64,000 nucleotides of DNA from Iodobacter arcticus (GCF_042664895.1 NZ_JBHTBQ010000014.1:186001-250000), one strand, 5' to 3'; shown: positions 43,712 to 54,062, counted from the stretch's first letter. The notes: generated by a model from the letters alone, not told the origin. Numbers and translations are program-made.

Positions 43712-44569
43712 TTATTGAAACAAACTCCCAATTCGCTGTTCAGCGGACAAGATGTATTTCTGGCCATTGTCTTGCAAGGCTTTGCCATCAAAACGATCAA
43801 TACGGTAGATCGTGCCAAAAGAGAAGGTTGGCGCGGCAACACCGGCTCCACCGACTACTTCTGCCCCACGACGCACATTATCGGCCATCCATGAAGTTAA
43901 ACGCAGATGGTAAGGATTGCGTTGTACTTCGCCTACGTGGCAAGCCAGCGCGGCGATCAGATCGGCGGTGTCAGCGATATTGGTTTCGATTAGCGCATTC
44001 GGTGTGGCCATCGCGCGCCAGAATTCAGATTGCACCACAAAGCAGGCGTGACCTAGCTTAGCCAGCGCATCCAGCAAGAGGTAATGCGTGCCGATATGCG
44101 CGGCATGGCCGTCGTTGTCGTTAGGCACGACGCATACGGTAGGCTGGTATTGCTCGATCAGCGCGGCAATTACATCCACTTTCTCTGCCCATGCAGCAGG
44201 ATCGCTATTGCGTGTTGTCGGGTTAACCGCCATCAGGCCACCGGGGATTGTTTCTTGTAATTCAAAACCAAGTACCTGACAGGCACGATCTAGCTCGGCC
44301 AAGCGCTCAGGCTGGCGTGGCATATTAGAGCCGAGTGTGACCGCTACATTAATGACACGATAGCCATCTTCACGCGCTAAACGCAGTGGTAAAGCACCGA
44401 TAATGCATTCATCGTCTGGGTGAGGTGCAAAAACCATCGCGACAGGAGCGGCTGTTGGGGCTTGCTTTGTTGCAATAGCCAAACCATCTAGTGTCGTGAA
44501 AAGAGGGGCATCGTGTTTTTGCAATAGGGCATCGTGGGCCTTAACCAGCTCGATATACGGGTTACTCAT
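43712..44569 (-). CDS. PIG-L family deacetylase (LmbE-like)
   Basis: The 285-residue protein shows MVFAPHPDDECIIGALPL, the zinc-binding (A/P)HPDDE motif, then VINVAVTLGSN and NDNDGHAAHIGTHY with the third metal His (HxxH). Members deacetylate N-acetylglucosamine units of small sugars or glycolipids. Its neighbour encodes a GH18 enzyme, so GlcNAc-containing oligomers are plausible substrates, but substrate is not proven. No signal peptide. A 160-base gap containing three tandem ACTCCCC words separates it from mpl. Confidence 0.9.
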   Translation of the reverse strand: MSNPYIELVKAHDALLQKHDAPLFTTLDGLAIATKQAPTAAPVAMVFAPHPDDECIIGALPLRLAREDGYRVINVAVTLGSNMPRQPERLAELDRACQVLGFELQETIPGGLMAVNPTTRNSDPAAWAEKVDVIAALIEQYQPTVCVVPNDNDGHAAHIGTHYLLLDALAKLGHACFVVQSEFWRAMATPNALIETNIADTADLIAALACHVGEVQRNPYHLRLTSWMADNVRRGAEVVGGAGVAAPTFSFGTIYRIDRFDGKALQDNGQKYILSAEQRIGSLFQ

Positions 44570-44730
44570 GCAGTTTTCTCCGGGGCTTAACTTAGTGAAA
44601 GTACTTACGTAGTATATGCTTTTGCGTTAATCGAGGGGAGGGGTGATCTTGATGTAGATCGTGATTGGACAGGCTTCCCGCGCAGGATTTGCTACTCCCC
44701 ACTCCCCACTCCCTTTCTCCCCGCCTCTTT

Positions 44731-46095
44731 TTACAAAGCGGCTAATAATTTGCCATGTACGCCGCCAAAGCCGCCATTGCTCATAATTAAAATATGGTCG
44801 CCAGCCTGCGCCGCTTGGCGAACGGCTTCGATCAGGAGCGTTAGATCATCAAAGCTTTGGGCTTTTTCTCCTAGGCAAGCGAGCGCCTCACTGCTGCTCC
44901 AGCCTAAGTTGGCACCATAGCAAAAAATCAGATCCGCCCCTTGCAAGCTGCCGGGCAGGGCTTGTTTCATGCTGCCTAATTTCATGGTGTTTGAACGCGG
45001 CTCCAGCACGGCCAAGATGCGCGCGTTGCCGACCTTCTTGCGTAAGCCCGCTACGGTGGTGGCAATGGCTGTGGGGTGGTGAGCAAAGTCATCGTAAACG
45101 GTAATGCCCTTACTATGGCCTTTGATTTCCATGCGGCGTTTTACGTTTTTGAATTCTGCTAGCGCGGCAATCGATTGCTCAGGGGTAACACCCACATGAC
45201 GGGCTGCAGCAATGGCGGCCAGGGCGTTCATTTGATTATGCTCACCGATAAGCGCCCAGTGCAGCTCGCCCTGCAACTGATCGCCGAGCAGGACTTCAAA
45301 GCCATCGCTAAAAGATTTGCCGACTCGCCAGCCTGATGCACCACCAAAGTATTCAATTTCACTCCAGCAGCCCTTATCCAGCACCCGTTTCAGGCTGTCT
45401 TCCTTGCCATTGACGATCAACCGGCCCAGCCCGGGCACGGTGCGCACTAAATGGTGAAATTGGGTTTCGATGGCGGCCAGATCAGCAAAAATATCGGCGT
45501 GATCAAATTCCAGATTATTCAGTACGGCAGTGCGTGGCCGGTAGTGGACAAACTTACTGCGCTTATCAAAAAAAGCCGTGTCGTATTCGTCGGCTTCCAG
45601 CACAAAAAAGGGCGAGGTGGAGGCTGCGTCTTGCCGAGGTGTGCCGGGGGCGCGGGCAGAAATACCAAAGTTTTCTGGGATGCCGCCAATTAAGAAGCCC
45701 GGTGCCAAACCTGCGTATTCTAAAATCCATGCCAGCATCGAGCTGGTACTTGTTTTGCCGTGTGTGCCCGCTACCGCAAGCACCCATTTATCCCGTAGCA
45801 GATTATCCCCCAGCCACTCTGGGCCGGATGTGTAGGGCAGACCACGGTTAAGGATTTCTTCCATTAATAGATTGCCACGCGTAACCACATTGCCGATCAC
45901 ATAAAGATCTGCGCCTAAAGCCAGTTGGTCTAAATCCCAGCCTTCGATCAGCTCAATGCCAAGTGCTTCGAGCTGGGTAGACATTGGCGGATAAACATTG
46001 GCATCGCAGCCGGTGACTTTATGGCCTGCTGTGCGAGCAAGTGCAGCAATCCCACCCATAAATGTGCCGCAAATGCCAAGGATATGTATATGCAT
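44731..46095 (-). CDS. mpl: UDP-N-acetylmuramate:L-alanyl-gamma-D-glutamyl-meso-diaminopimelate ligase
   Basis: The 454-residue Mur-ligase relative joins recycled murein tripeptide to UDP-MurNAc. The N-terminal HIHILGICGTFMGGIAALAR is the Mpl version of the UDP-binding motif, AGTHGKTSTSSMLAW is the ATP P-loop, and EADEYDTAFFDKRSKF and DDFAHHPTAI are the family's central and C-terminal motifs. Length matches E. coli Mpl (457). It stands alone on the minus strand and contributes to cell-wall recycling. Confidence 0.96.
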   Translation of the reverse strand: MHIHILGICGTFMGGIAALARTAGHKVTGCDANVYPPMSTQLEALGIELIEGWDLDQLALGADLYVIGNVVTRGNLLMEEILNRGLPYTSGPEWLGDNLLRDKWVLAVAGTHGKTSTSSMLAWILEYAGLAPGFLIGGIPENFGISARAPGTPRQDAASTSPFFVLEADEYDTAFFDKRSKFVHYRPRTAVLNNLEFDHADIFADLAAIETQFHHLVRTVPGLGRLIVNGKEDSLKRVLDKGCWSEIEYFGGASGWRVGKSFSDGFEVLLGDQLQGELHWALIGEHNQMNALAAIAAARHVGVTPEQSIAALAEFKNVKRRMEIKGHSKGITVYDDFAHHPTAIATTVAGLRKKVGNARILAVLEPRSNTMKLGSMKQALPGSLQGADLIFCYGANLGWSSSEALACLGEKAQSFDDLTLLIEAVRQAAQAGDHILIMSNGGFGGVHGKLLAAL

Positions 46096-46200
46096 ATTGA
46101 TTTAAATTCCTAGGGTGATAAGGGTATTGTCATAGATTCATCGCTTGTGATTGCGTACAATCGTTCTTCTAAATGACTTGTGCAATGGCTCTGAGTATCT

Positions 46201-47172
46201 ATGTCTAATGTATCAGCTATCAATCCGGTAGAAATTGCACGGATTGCACTTAAAAAGCTCTCGGAACGTGGATTAACGCCTACACCAGAAAATTACACCA
46301 AATTTTACAACGCCATTGCCACAATTAAGTCACCCGACGCCAAAACATCGAATGAAACTTTACAAGCTTGGCAATTGCTTTACAAAGTGGAGGATATTCT
46401 GGGTGATATGGGGGAAACGGCCGATCAGTTACTTTCTGCTTTAGCCGGGGGCAATGAAGCAATGTCTGCCAGCCTCGATCAATTACAAGATACAAGGCGG
46501 GCGCATTTAGAGCAGCGAGTTAGCGCAGATGATACGCACAGCAAGCTTGAATCTTTGCTTAATACCATTATCCATTCTACTTCTGAAATGCATTCAACGG
46601 TAAGCGCATCAAATACCGATTTGCTGGCGATTCGTGATTCGGTGCGCAGCATTGAAGAAAATCTAGCAATTAGCCGACAAATTTTAGAGCAAGATGCATT
46701 AACGGGGGCGATGAATCGCCAAGGATTTGATAATCGTCTGGTGGGCGAGGCAAAGCTGGCTCAACGCCTTGGGCATAAATTATCCGTGGTGCTGTTTGAT
46801 CTGGATGATTTCAAATTAGTGAATGATCGCTTTGGCCATGCAGTAGGCGATAATGTGTTGATTCATATCGCAGGCCTTGCAAAATCGGTATTAAGAGATT
46901 CGGATATTCTGGTCCGCTATGGCGGCGAAGAGTTTTTGATTTTGCTGGCAGAAACCGATATGCACGGGGCTCGGTATGTTTTGGAGCGTTTACAGCAAAT
47001 GGCTCGCCGTAATCCATTTATGCATAAGCAGCAGCGTTTGGATATTACTTTCTCAACCGGTATTGCTATGCTGCGGCATGATGAAAACGGCCGGGCTTTG
47101 GTGTTGCGTGCGGATGAAGCTTTATACGTGGCAAAGCGTAATGGCCGTGGCTTAATTGAAATGGCTGAGTGA
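46201..47172 (+). CDS. Diguanylate cyclase (GGDEF)
   Basis: The 323-residue cytoplasmic protein has a helical N-terminal region (about 1-165, with coiled coil near 80-150 and no membrane segment) and a complete GGDEF domain. The signature is RYGGEEFLIL, and the product-inhibition I-site RDSD lies five residues before it. The substrate segment DLDDFKLVNDRFGHAVGD is intact, so activity is expected. It makes c-di-GMP, which commonly raises exopolysaccharide production. Its stop touches the stop of the next, convergent, GGDEF gene. Confidence 0.95.
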   Translation: MSNVSAINPVEIARIALKKLSERGLTPTPENYTKFYNAIATIKSPDAKTSNETLQAWQLLYKVEDILGDMGETADQLLSALAGGNEAMSASLDQLQDTRRAHLEQRVSADDTHSKLESLLNTIIHSTSEMHSTVSASNTDLLAIRDSVRSIEENLAISRQILEQDALTGAMNRQGFDNRLVGEAKLAQRLGHKLSVVLFDLDDFKLVNDRFGHAVGDNVLIHIAGLAKSVLRDSDILVRYGGEEFLILLAETDMHGARYVLERLQQMARRNPFMHKQQRLDITFSTGIAMLRHDENGRALVLRADEALYVAKRNGRGLIEMAE

Positions 47173-48558
47173 TTATTTATTAAAAATAGTTACTCGGTTT
47201 CTGCCATTATGTTTTGCTGCATACAGCGCTAAATCGGCGTATTCAAGCAGCTTTTTGGAGTTTTCGGTGTGCAGCGGGTAAACAGAAATACCCGCTGAAA
47301 ACGTGATTTTCAGCTCACCGTTTTGATGCCGGATAATGGTGTTGGAGAAATCATCCCGATGCCGGTCAATTTTTAACTGGGCGTTTTCAGCCGAAGCGCC
47401 CATCATTAAAATCAAAAATTCCTCTCCGCCTAAGCGGCAAACCACATCGCTACTCCGAGCTTGCTCACTTAAAAATAGCGCCAGACATTTGAGTGCTTCA
47501 TCCCCTGCCGGATGACCATAGCTATCATTTACTGCTTTAAAGTGATCGATATCAATCATTACGGCACTTAGTGGCATATTATTGCGGGTGGCTTGCGCCA
47601 GCATAATATCGAGTGTTTCGGCTAGGTAGCGCCGGTTATAGAGGCCCGTTAAAGGGTCTCTCAGTGCGGCTTCTAATAGCTTGTCTTGTAATGAGACAAT
47701 TTCTTCCAGTTTGGTTTCCAGCTTGATTTTTGCGTCTTGCAAGGCATCAAAAGTGTGTTTTCTTTGGGTGATATCTTCGTAAGCACCCACAATACCAATA
47801 ACCGACCCATCGCTTTCTAATAGGGGCACATGGTTTAGGCTGATATGCGTGAGCTTGCCATCATGGGTGGTAATCGCGCCCTCCTGATTTAGCAAGCTTT
47901 GTCCGGTGCTAATTACGGTATGGGCAAATGCTTGTAATGCAAATGCACGCTCTGGCATCAGATCAAAATCTGTTCTGCCGATGATGTCTTCAGACGAAAT
48001 CATGCCATTGTCATTGGCAAAGTGCCGATTACAACCGATATAGCGGGAATCAGGGTCTTTCCAGAAAACGCGGATCGGAATCGCATCTAATACGGCATTA
48101 AGTAAGCGCTTGGCTTTTTCAGCATCAAGCTCTTTTTGCTCTAGCACTTTGGCAAATGCTAAAAGCTCATGGTGCATTTTATTCTGTGAAATATGCGAGC
48201 GAACACGGGCGCGCAAGATGGTGCGGCTAATCGGCTTAGTGACATAGTCCACCGCGCCCAAGGCAAAAGCACGTTCTTCATCGGCCACATTTAATAAGGC
48301 CGTGACAAACACAACAGGAATTTCTGCGGTGGCAGGCTCTGCTTTGAGCTGCTCACAGACGGCATAGCCATCCAGATCAGACATCATGACATCTAGCAAA
48401 ATTAAATCGGGCAGATATTGAGCGGCTAATTCTAAAGCGGTGTGACCTTGTTCGGCGGTGAGCAGCTGATATTCGTCTTCTAGGCAGGATGAAAGAATGG
48501 CGATGCTATCCGCTCTGTCATCAACGATTAAAACGGTAGGCTTGGTCTCAGCTTTCAT
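47173..48558 (-). CDS. Response regulator with PAS and GGDEF domains
   Basis: The 461-residue protein has a CheY-like receiver (about 8-125; LPDLILLDVMMSDLDG carries the phospho-Asp, VTKPISR the conserved Lys), a PAS domain with PAC region (about 155-275) and a C-terminal GGDEF domain. The signature is RLGGEEFLILM with I-site RSSD five residues earlier, and IDHFKAVNDSYGHPAGDEAL is complete. It should make c-di-GMP when phosphorylated; no partner histidine kinase is in the window. It is tail to tail with another GGDEF gene with no gap. Confidence 0.95.
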   Translation of the reverse strand: MKAETKPTVLIVDDRADSIAILSSCLEDEYQLLTAEQGHTALELAAQYLPDLILLDVMMSDLDGYAVCEQLKAEPATAEIPVVFVTALLNVADEERAFALGAVDYVTKPISRTILRARVRSHISQNKMHHELLAFAKVLEQKELDAEKAKRLLNAVLDAIPIRVFWKDPDSRYIGCNRHFANDNGMISSEDIIGRTDFDLMPERAFALQAFAHTVISTGQSLLNQEGAITTHDGKLTHISLNHVPLLESDGSVIGIVGAYEDITQRKHTFDALQDAKIKLETKLEEIVSLQDKLLEAALRDPLTGLYNRRYLAETLDIMLAQATRNNMPLSAVMIDIDHFKAVNDSYGHPAGDEALKCLALFLSEQARSSDVVCRLGGEEFLILMMGASAENAQLKIDRHRDDFSNTIIRHQNGELKITFSAGISVYPLHTENSKKLLEYADLALYAAKHNGRNRVTIFNK

Positions 48559-48652
48559 GATCGCACTCAGTTGATGGTGATAAGCGACAGAGGTTTTATA
48601 AGGGCGGCTTACTCACGCAGTGCCGCCCTCTGATTACAAAAGGGCTTACTGA

Positions 48653-50695
48653 TTAATTTAAACCACGTTTACGCAAGAGGGGAATAACCTCCGCCGAGCG
48701 GCCGCGAAATGCAAGGTAAGCGCTGGCAGGCGCAATGGAATTACCCACACTATAGATAGTGCGATACAAACGTTCTGCCGTGGCCGGATCAAAGGGATTG
48801 CCGCATTCTATAAAGGCATCGAAAGCATCGGCTTCTAAGACTTCAGCCCACATATAAACGTAATAGCCTGCTGCGTAGTCATCCCCTGCAAAAATATGCC
48901 CGAAATGGGGCAGGCGGTGGTTAATGCCTACGGCTTTGGGCAGGCCCATTTTTGCCAGTGTTTTCTGTTCAAAATGGCTGATATCGTGTAAATCGCTCGA
49001 TAAATCTAAATGAATCTGCAAATCGAGCAGGGCGGAACCTAGATAGCGGACGGTTTCAAAGCCCTGGTTAAAAAAGCGCGCATTTTTGATTTTTGCCAGC
49101 AGCGCATCGGGAATGGCCTCGCCGGTTTTAATGTGTAAGGCGTGCTTTTTGAGCACCTCATCTTGTTCGGCCCAGTTTTCATAAAGCTGCGATGGCAGTT
49201 CTACATAGTCTTGCGCCACAGAAGGCCCGGCTAGCCGCTTGTATTGCACATCGGATAACAGTCCGTGCAAGCCATGGCCAAATTCGTGAAATAAAGTACG
49301 CACATCATCAAATGAAAGCAGGGTAGGCTGGCCAGCGGGGGCTTTAGAGAAATTATTATTGTTGATTACAATTGGCAAAACACGCTGCCCGTTAGAGCAG
49401 CTTTGAGTGCGGAATTCATGCATCCATGCGCCGCCTTGCTTGCTGGTGCGGGAGAAATTATCACCAATAAAGAGGCCAATCACGCTGCCGTGGCGGCTGA
49501 CTTCCCAAAGCCTTGCATCTGGATGATAAAGCGGCACATCAAAGCGCTCTTTAAAGCTCAGGCCAAATAGGCGGCCCGCGCAATCAAAAGCAGCGGCGAT
49601 CATATTCTCCAGAGCAAAGTAAGGCTTGATTTCGGCATCGTCCAAATCAAATCGCGCCAGGCGTTGTTGCTCGGCGAGATAAAACCAATCCCAAGGCTCG
49701 ATATCCAGTGGCTCACCCAGCTCGGCAGCCAAAGTTTGCAGATCGGCTTGTTCTTCAAGCACGCGCTGCAGTGCAGGTTGCCAGACTTTATTCAGTAAAT
49801 CTAAAGCGGCCTGCGGCGTACCCGCCATGCGATCGTTCAGGGCGTAATCAGCAAAATTGGTGTAGCCCAGCAATTTAGCCTGTTCAAGACGCAGTGCCAG
49901 AATTCGCGGGGCTATCGGGCGGTTATCTGCTTTGCCTGCATTTTCGCCTCGTGCTTTCCATGCCTGATGCGCTGCTTGACGTAAATCACGGCGGCTGGAG
50001 TAAGTCAGAAAAGGCACTACTGACGAGCGTGAAAGCGTAATGGCATAGCCATCCACGCCTCGATCGGCTGCGGCTTGCTTGGCTGAGCTTTTAATTGAAT
50101 CGGGCAGGCCGGCTAAATCGTTTTCGCCATTGAGCATTAAGCGATACTCCGCTTCATCGCTGCGTACATTTTGTGCAAACTGAGTGCATAGCGTAGCAAG
50201 CTCGGCCACGATGTCAGCAAAACGCTGGCTGGCCTCACCTTTTAGCTCTGCGCCATTACGCACAAAATCTATATGAATTCGCTCTAAGAGCCGCATTTGT
50301 TCGGTGCTTAGTTTTAAATCACTGCGCTGTTGGTAAAGGGTATTCAGGCGGATAAATACCGCAGCCTGCTGATAAACCGCATTATGATGAGCCGCTAATT
50401 CTGGAGCGAGAGCGAGTTCAATCGCTTCGAGCTCTGCACAGGTTTCAGAGGCAGTCAGGTTTTCAAATACGGCTTGAATACGCGCAAGTAATGATCCGGC
50501 ACTGGCAAAGCTTTCTACACTATTGGCAAAATCGGGCAAGCTGGTTTGTGCTGCAATGGCATTTAATTCTTCACGATGCTGAGCCATCGCAAAGGCAAAA
50601 GCGCTAGGGAAATGTTCGGGGTGAATTTGATAAAATGGTGGTAGACCATAAGGCGTTTGCCAGTCTTGCAATAAAGGATTGCTCTCTGTATTCAT
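48653..50695 (-). CDS. prlC: Oligopeptidase A (M3 family zinc metallopeptidase)
   Basis: The 680-residue cytoplasmic protease matches OpdA/PrlC: NPLLQDWQTPYGLPPFYQIH at the start, a long helical part, and the zinc site FHEFGHGLHG (HExxH, near residues 468-472), with the third ligand Glu about 27 residues later. E. coli OpdA has the same length (680). It degrades short peptides such as cleaved signal peptides. No signal peptide is present. Stand-alone gene. Confidence 0.96.
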   Translation of the reverse strand: MNTESNPLLQDWQTPYGLPPFYQIHPEHFPSAFAFAMAQHREELNAIAAQTSLPDFANSVESFASAGSLLARIQAVFENLTASETCAELEAIELALAPELAAHHNAVYQQAAVFIRLNTLYQQRSDLKLSTEQMRLLERIHIDFVRNGAELKGEASQRFADIVAELATLCTQFAQNVRSDEAEYRLMLNGENDLAGLPDSIKSSAKQAAADRGVDGYAITLSRSSVVPFLTYSSRRDLRQAAHQAWKARGENAGKADNRPIAPRILALRLEQAKLLGYTNFADYALNDRMAGTPQAALDLLNKVWQPALQRVLEEQADLQTLAAELGEPLDIEPWDWFYLAEQQRLARFDLDDAEIKPYFALENMIAAAFDCAGRLFGLSFKERFDVPLYHPDARLWEVSRHGSVIGLFIGDNFSRTSKQGGAWMHEFRTQSCSNGQRVLPIVINNNNFSKAPAGQPTLLSFDDVRTLFHEFGHGLHGLLSDVQYKRLAGPSVAQDYVELPSQLYENWAEQDEVLKKHALHIKTGEAIPDALLAKIKNARFFNQGFETVRYLGSALLDLQIHLDLSSDLHDISHFEQKTLAKMGLPKAVGINHRLPHFGHIFAGDDYAAGYYVYMWAEVLEADAFDAFIECGNPFDPATAERLYRTIYSVGNSIAPASAYLAFRGRSAEVIPLLRKRGLN

Positions 50696-51126
50696 GGTAA
50701 GCCCGCATGCGATTGGAGTTTGAATTTTATTACAACGACATGTGGCGGACTATTGGTGAATTAAGATAAAGCGTTTAATGCTAATTTCTGCTGAAATTAT
50801 TGCTTTATGAAAAGTTTTTTGAGCTGTATTGTCATCCTTTGCTGAAAAAGCGTGGTATTAATCTGATGATTCATCTGTATAAATATAGCTGGCTACGCAG
50901 CTGCTATGATTGTTGACTATGCTGTTTAGCTGCTTTTTTGAAAAATGATCACGAATTTAAGAATTGAAAATTGCAGCAAAGTGCTATAAACAGCACTGTA
51001 TTTAAGATAATCAGAAAACGATGATGTAATTGTTGTTCTGTAAAGTATAAATAGGACATACGAATATATTGCAGCGCACAGGAAAGGTTTATTGCGCTGC
51101 TAACAAAATAGCTTATGGAGAAAGCG
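50696..51126. other. Intergenic region between prlC and the antiporter gene
   Basis: A 430-base divergent gap, AT-rich, with no recognisable gene, repeat or clear promoter pair. It should hold the promoters of prlC (minus) and of the antiporter (plus). Confidence 0.5.
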
Positions 51127-52920
51127 ATGGAGAATAACCAGCTATTACACACTTCTGTTGTGCTGTTGGCAGCAGCGGTGATTGCAGTACCCATATTTAA
51201 GCGTTTTAATTTAGGATCGATCTTAGGTTATTTAACGGCAGGCGTAGTAGTGGGGCCTTATTTTTTAGGGTTTATTGAAGACCCGGTAGCGGTGCTTGAT
51301 TTTGCTGAAATTGGGGTGGTGCTCTTATTATTTGTGCTGGGGCTGGAATTAAATCCTAAATCATTATGGCAAATGCGTAAGAAAATTGTAGGGCTAGGTG
51401 GGGCACAATTACTTTTTTGTGGCTTAGCTTTAGCAGGTTTATCTACGCTGGCTTTAAGCATTGAGTTTAAAGCATCCTTGCTTATCGGAGTAACGCTTGC
51501 TTTATCTTCTACGGCATTTGCTATTTCGCTCTTAAAAGAGCGCAGTATGCTTAATCAGCCCATTGGCCGAATTGGCTTTGCTATTTTGCTGATGCAAGAT
51601 CTGGCGGTGATTCCGGTATTACTGAGTTTACAAGCAATGGCCCCGGATACGAGCGGCCATATTGTGCCGTGGTGGCTGGGCTTATTGGCAGTGCTGATTA
51701 CCCTGTTTGTGGGCACTTATTTGCTTAATCCATTATTAAAAATAGTCGCAAAGTATGGCAATTCAGAAGTGATGACGGCCGCTGCGCTACTGATTGTACT
51801 TGGTGCCGCGCTTGGTTTTGATTATGCGGGCTTATCGATGGCAATGGGCGCTTTTACTGCGGGAATTATGCTGGCAAATTCCAGCTTCAGGCACCAATTA
51901 GAGGCAGATATCGAGCCTTTTAAAGGGTTATTACTGGGGTTGTTTTTTATCACCATTGGTACCAGTATTAATTTAAAAATGCTGCTGGCTGATCCGTGGT
52001 TTTTACTTTCGGGCGCTTTATTATTGCTCTTGGTTAAAAGCTCGGTGATTGCTGCTTTAATTACCTTCACTACGGGGCAATCAAAGCTAAGCAGCTTCAG
52101 GCTTGGGCTGATGCTGGCACAAGGTGGTGAGTTTGCTTTTGTGGTGATGGCCCAAGCGCTGTCTTTGCATATTTTAGATCATCAAATTACCGAAGAAATT
52201 ACTATTGTCGTTGGTTTGTCGATGGCTTTGAATGCGCCCTTGTTAATGATCTTTGAGCGGCTTATTCAGCGTAAAGGCAAAGAAAAGAAAGTCGATTATA
52301 GTAATGTGAAGTTTGAAACCAATAAAGTCATCATTGCTGGATTTGGCCGCTTTGGTCAAGCCACAGGACGCTTATTGGCCGCAAAGGGAATGCAATTCAC
52401 CGCCTTAGATAAAGATCCTGAGCATATTGAGTTTTTAAAAAAAGTAGGTCATAAAATCTATTTTGGCGATGCTACACGGTATGATTTATTAAGAAAAGCA
52501 GGCGCAAAGCAGGCCACGGTGTTATTAATCGCCATTGATAACATCAGCGATTCCCTGCATTTAGCGCAAATGGCAAAGCGCAAGTTTCCTCATCTGCAGA
52601 TTATTGCTCGGGCGCATAATCGTACCCATGCATTGTCTTTAATGGATTTAAATGTGGATGTGGTGATTCGTGAAGTATGGGAAAGTAGCCTGACTGCGGC
52701 AGAGCATACTTTATTAGCATTGGGCTATTCGCCCTCACATGCTGAGCGAATGATTGATATTTTTCAGCGTCATGATGAAGCGTCTTTACTTGAGCAATTA
52801 GAGCATAAAGACGATATGAATGCTTTAATGGCTTTGGCAAAAGCCAATCGTCAGCAAATGCATGATTTATTTGTGGCAGATAGAGATGTTTATGCCAGAG
52901 AAGAAAAAGTGGTTGAGTAA
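51127..52920 (+). CDS. Kef-type (CPA2) cation:proton antiporter with TrkA-N domain
   Basis: 597 residues from ATG 51127, preferred over the ATG at 51115 because GGAG ends six bases before it. The first ~380 residues form about 12 membrane segments with YLTAGVVVGPYFLGFI, LLLFVLGLELNPK and the Na/H-exchanger signatures LMQDLAVIPVLLSL and LMLAQGGEFAFVV. A cytoplasmic Rossmann domain follows (KVIIAGFGRFGQATGRLLA, NAD binding; near residues 395-510). These proteins, such as KefB/KefC, export potassium in exchange for protons during electrophile stress. Whether it responds to glutathione is unknown. Overlaps earP by one base. Confidence 0.94.
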   Translation: MENNQLLHTSVVLLAAAVIAVPIFKRFNLGSILGYLTAGVVVGPYFLGFIEDPVAVLDFAEIGVVLLLFVLGLELNPKSLWQMRKKIVGLGGAQLLFCGLALAGLSTLALSIEFKASLLIGVTLALSSTAFAISLLKERSMLNQPIGRIGFAILLMQDLAVIPVLLSLQAMAPDTSGHIVPWWLGLLAVLITLFVGTYLLNPLLKIVAKYGNSEVMTAAALLIVLGAALGFDYAGLSMAMGAFTAGIMLANSSFRHQLEADIEPFKGLLLGLFFITIGTSINLKMLLADPWFLLSGALLLLLVKSSVIAALITFTTGQSKLSSFRLGLMLAQGGEFAFVVMAQALSLHILDHQITEEITIVVGLSMALNAPLLMIFERLIQRKGKEKKVDYSNVKFETNKVIIAGFGRFGQATGRLLAAKGMQFTALDKDPEHIEFLKKVGHKIYFGDATRYDLLRKAGAKQATVLLIAIDNISDSLHLAQMAKRKFPHLQIIARAHNRTHALSLMDLNVDVVIREVWESSLTAAEHTLLALGYSPSHAERMIDIFQRHDEASLLEQLEHKDDMNALMALAKANRQQMHDLFVADRDVYAREEKVVE

Positions 52921-54062
52921 TGAATGAATTAAAGCGTTGGGATATTTTTTGCCGTGTAGTTGATAACTACGGCGATATTGGCGTGTGCTGGCGTTTAGCG
53001 CGGCAATTGTCCTTTGAGCATGGCTTTGCTGTGCGCTTGATTGTGGATGATTTAGCCAGCTTTCAGCGGATTCAGGCCGATATTTGCACCGATCTCGATC
53101 AGCAGATGTGCTCGGGTGTAGCGATTCAGCATTGGGGCGAATCATTGCCTGATATTGAGCCGGCTGATGTTGTTATCGAGGCTTTTGCTTGCGATTTACC
53201 CACGAGCTATATCGCTGCCATGAAGGCCAAGACTAGCGGTTTGGTTTGGCTGAACTTGGAATATCTTTCGGCAGAAGACTGGGTATTGGGCTGCCACGGC
53301 TTGCCATCGCCCGCTCAGGGCTTAGCTAAGTTTTTCTTTTTTCCTGGCTTTGTCGATGGCACGGGCGGCTTATTGGGCGAACGGGCACAGCTTAGCGCTC
53401 GGGCCGCTTGGTCGCTGGCGGATAGCGATGCCTATTTGGGTCAATGGCAGGCGGTGGAGGCCAATAGTCTCAGGGTGTCTCTTTTTGCCTATGCCAATCA
53501 AGGCTTGGCAGATTTGTTGAGTACTTGGCAGCAATCAGATCGCCCCGTGCAGGTGTTTATGCCTGAAGGCTTATTGCTGCCTTTGGCCGAAGCCGCGCTA
53601 GGGCAGGCATTGGCGGTTGGCGAAACAATTCACTGTGGTGCGCTTAGCTTGTCGGTGCTGCCGATGCAATCCCAAGATGAGTACGATCGGCTGCTTTGGA
53701 GTTGCGATCTTAACTTTGTGCGCGGTGAAGATTCTTTTGTGCGCGCACAGTGGGCGGCACTGCCCTTGGTCTGGCATATCTATCCGCAGGATGACGATGC
53801 ACACGCCGTCAAATTAAATGCGTTTTTGGCGCATTATTTGGCCGCTTGTCCAAGTGAATCAGCACAGGCTTTAAATGATTTTTGGCAGGTTTGGAATCAT
53901 GGTGGCGATCTGCAAGCCGCGTGGCATAAGCTTTTGCCACAGCTTTCTGTTTTAACTCCGCATGCAGCAGCCTGGCGTGAGAATTTGATCAAAAGGGGGG
54001 ATCTCGCCACTAATCTGGTCAGATTCGTTAATAGCAAGGTAAAATGGCGCGTTAAATTTTAA
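52920..54062 (+). CDS. earP: EF-P arginine rhamnosyltransferase
   Basis: The 380-residue GT-B enzyme moves rhamnose from dTDP-rhamnose to the conserved Arg of EF-P. It shows the nucleotide/acceptor loop NYGDIGVCWRLARQL with the catalytic Asp, and near the C-terminus RGEDSFVRAQWAALPLVWH with the donor-binding Glu-Asp pair. It is directly followed by efp, the classical earP-efp pair seen in Neisseria and Pseudomonas. It starts on the last base of the antiporter stop (TAATG). Confidence 0.96.
   Translation: MNELKRWDIFCRVVDNYGDIGVCWRLARQLSFEHGFAVRLIVDDLASFQRIQADICTDLDQQMCSGVAIQHWGESLPDIEPADVVIEAFACDLPTSYIAAMKAKTSGLVWLNLEYLSAEDWVLGCHGLPSPAQGLAKFFFFPGFVDGTGGLLGERAQLSARAAWSLADSDAYLGQWQAVEANSLRVSLFAYANQGLADLLSTWQQSDRPVQVFMPEGLLLPLAEAALGQALAVGETIHCGALSLSVLPMQSQDEYDRLLWSCDLNFVRGEDSFVRAQWAALPLVWHIYPQDDDAHAVKLNAFLAHYLAACPSESAQALNDFWQVWNHGGDLQAAWHKLLPQLSVLTPHAAAWRENLIKRGDLATNLVRFVNSKVKWRVKF

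Noticed and set aside
43598..44061. Overlapping plus-strand frames across the family B palindrome and PIG-L gene
   Set aside because: They lie antisense to a well-supported PIG-L gene and include the palindrome; no domain is visible.
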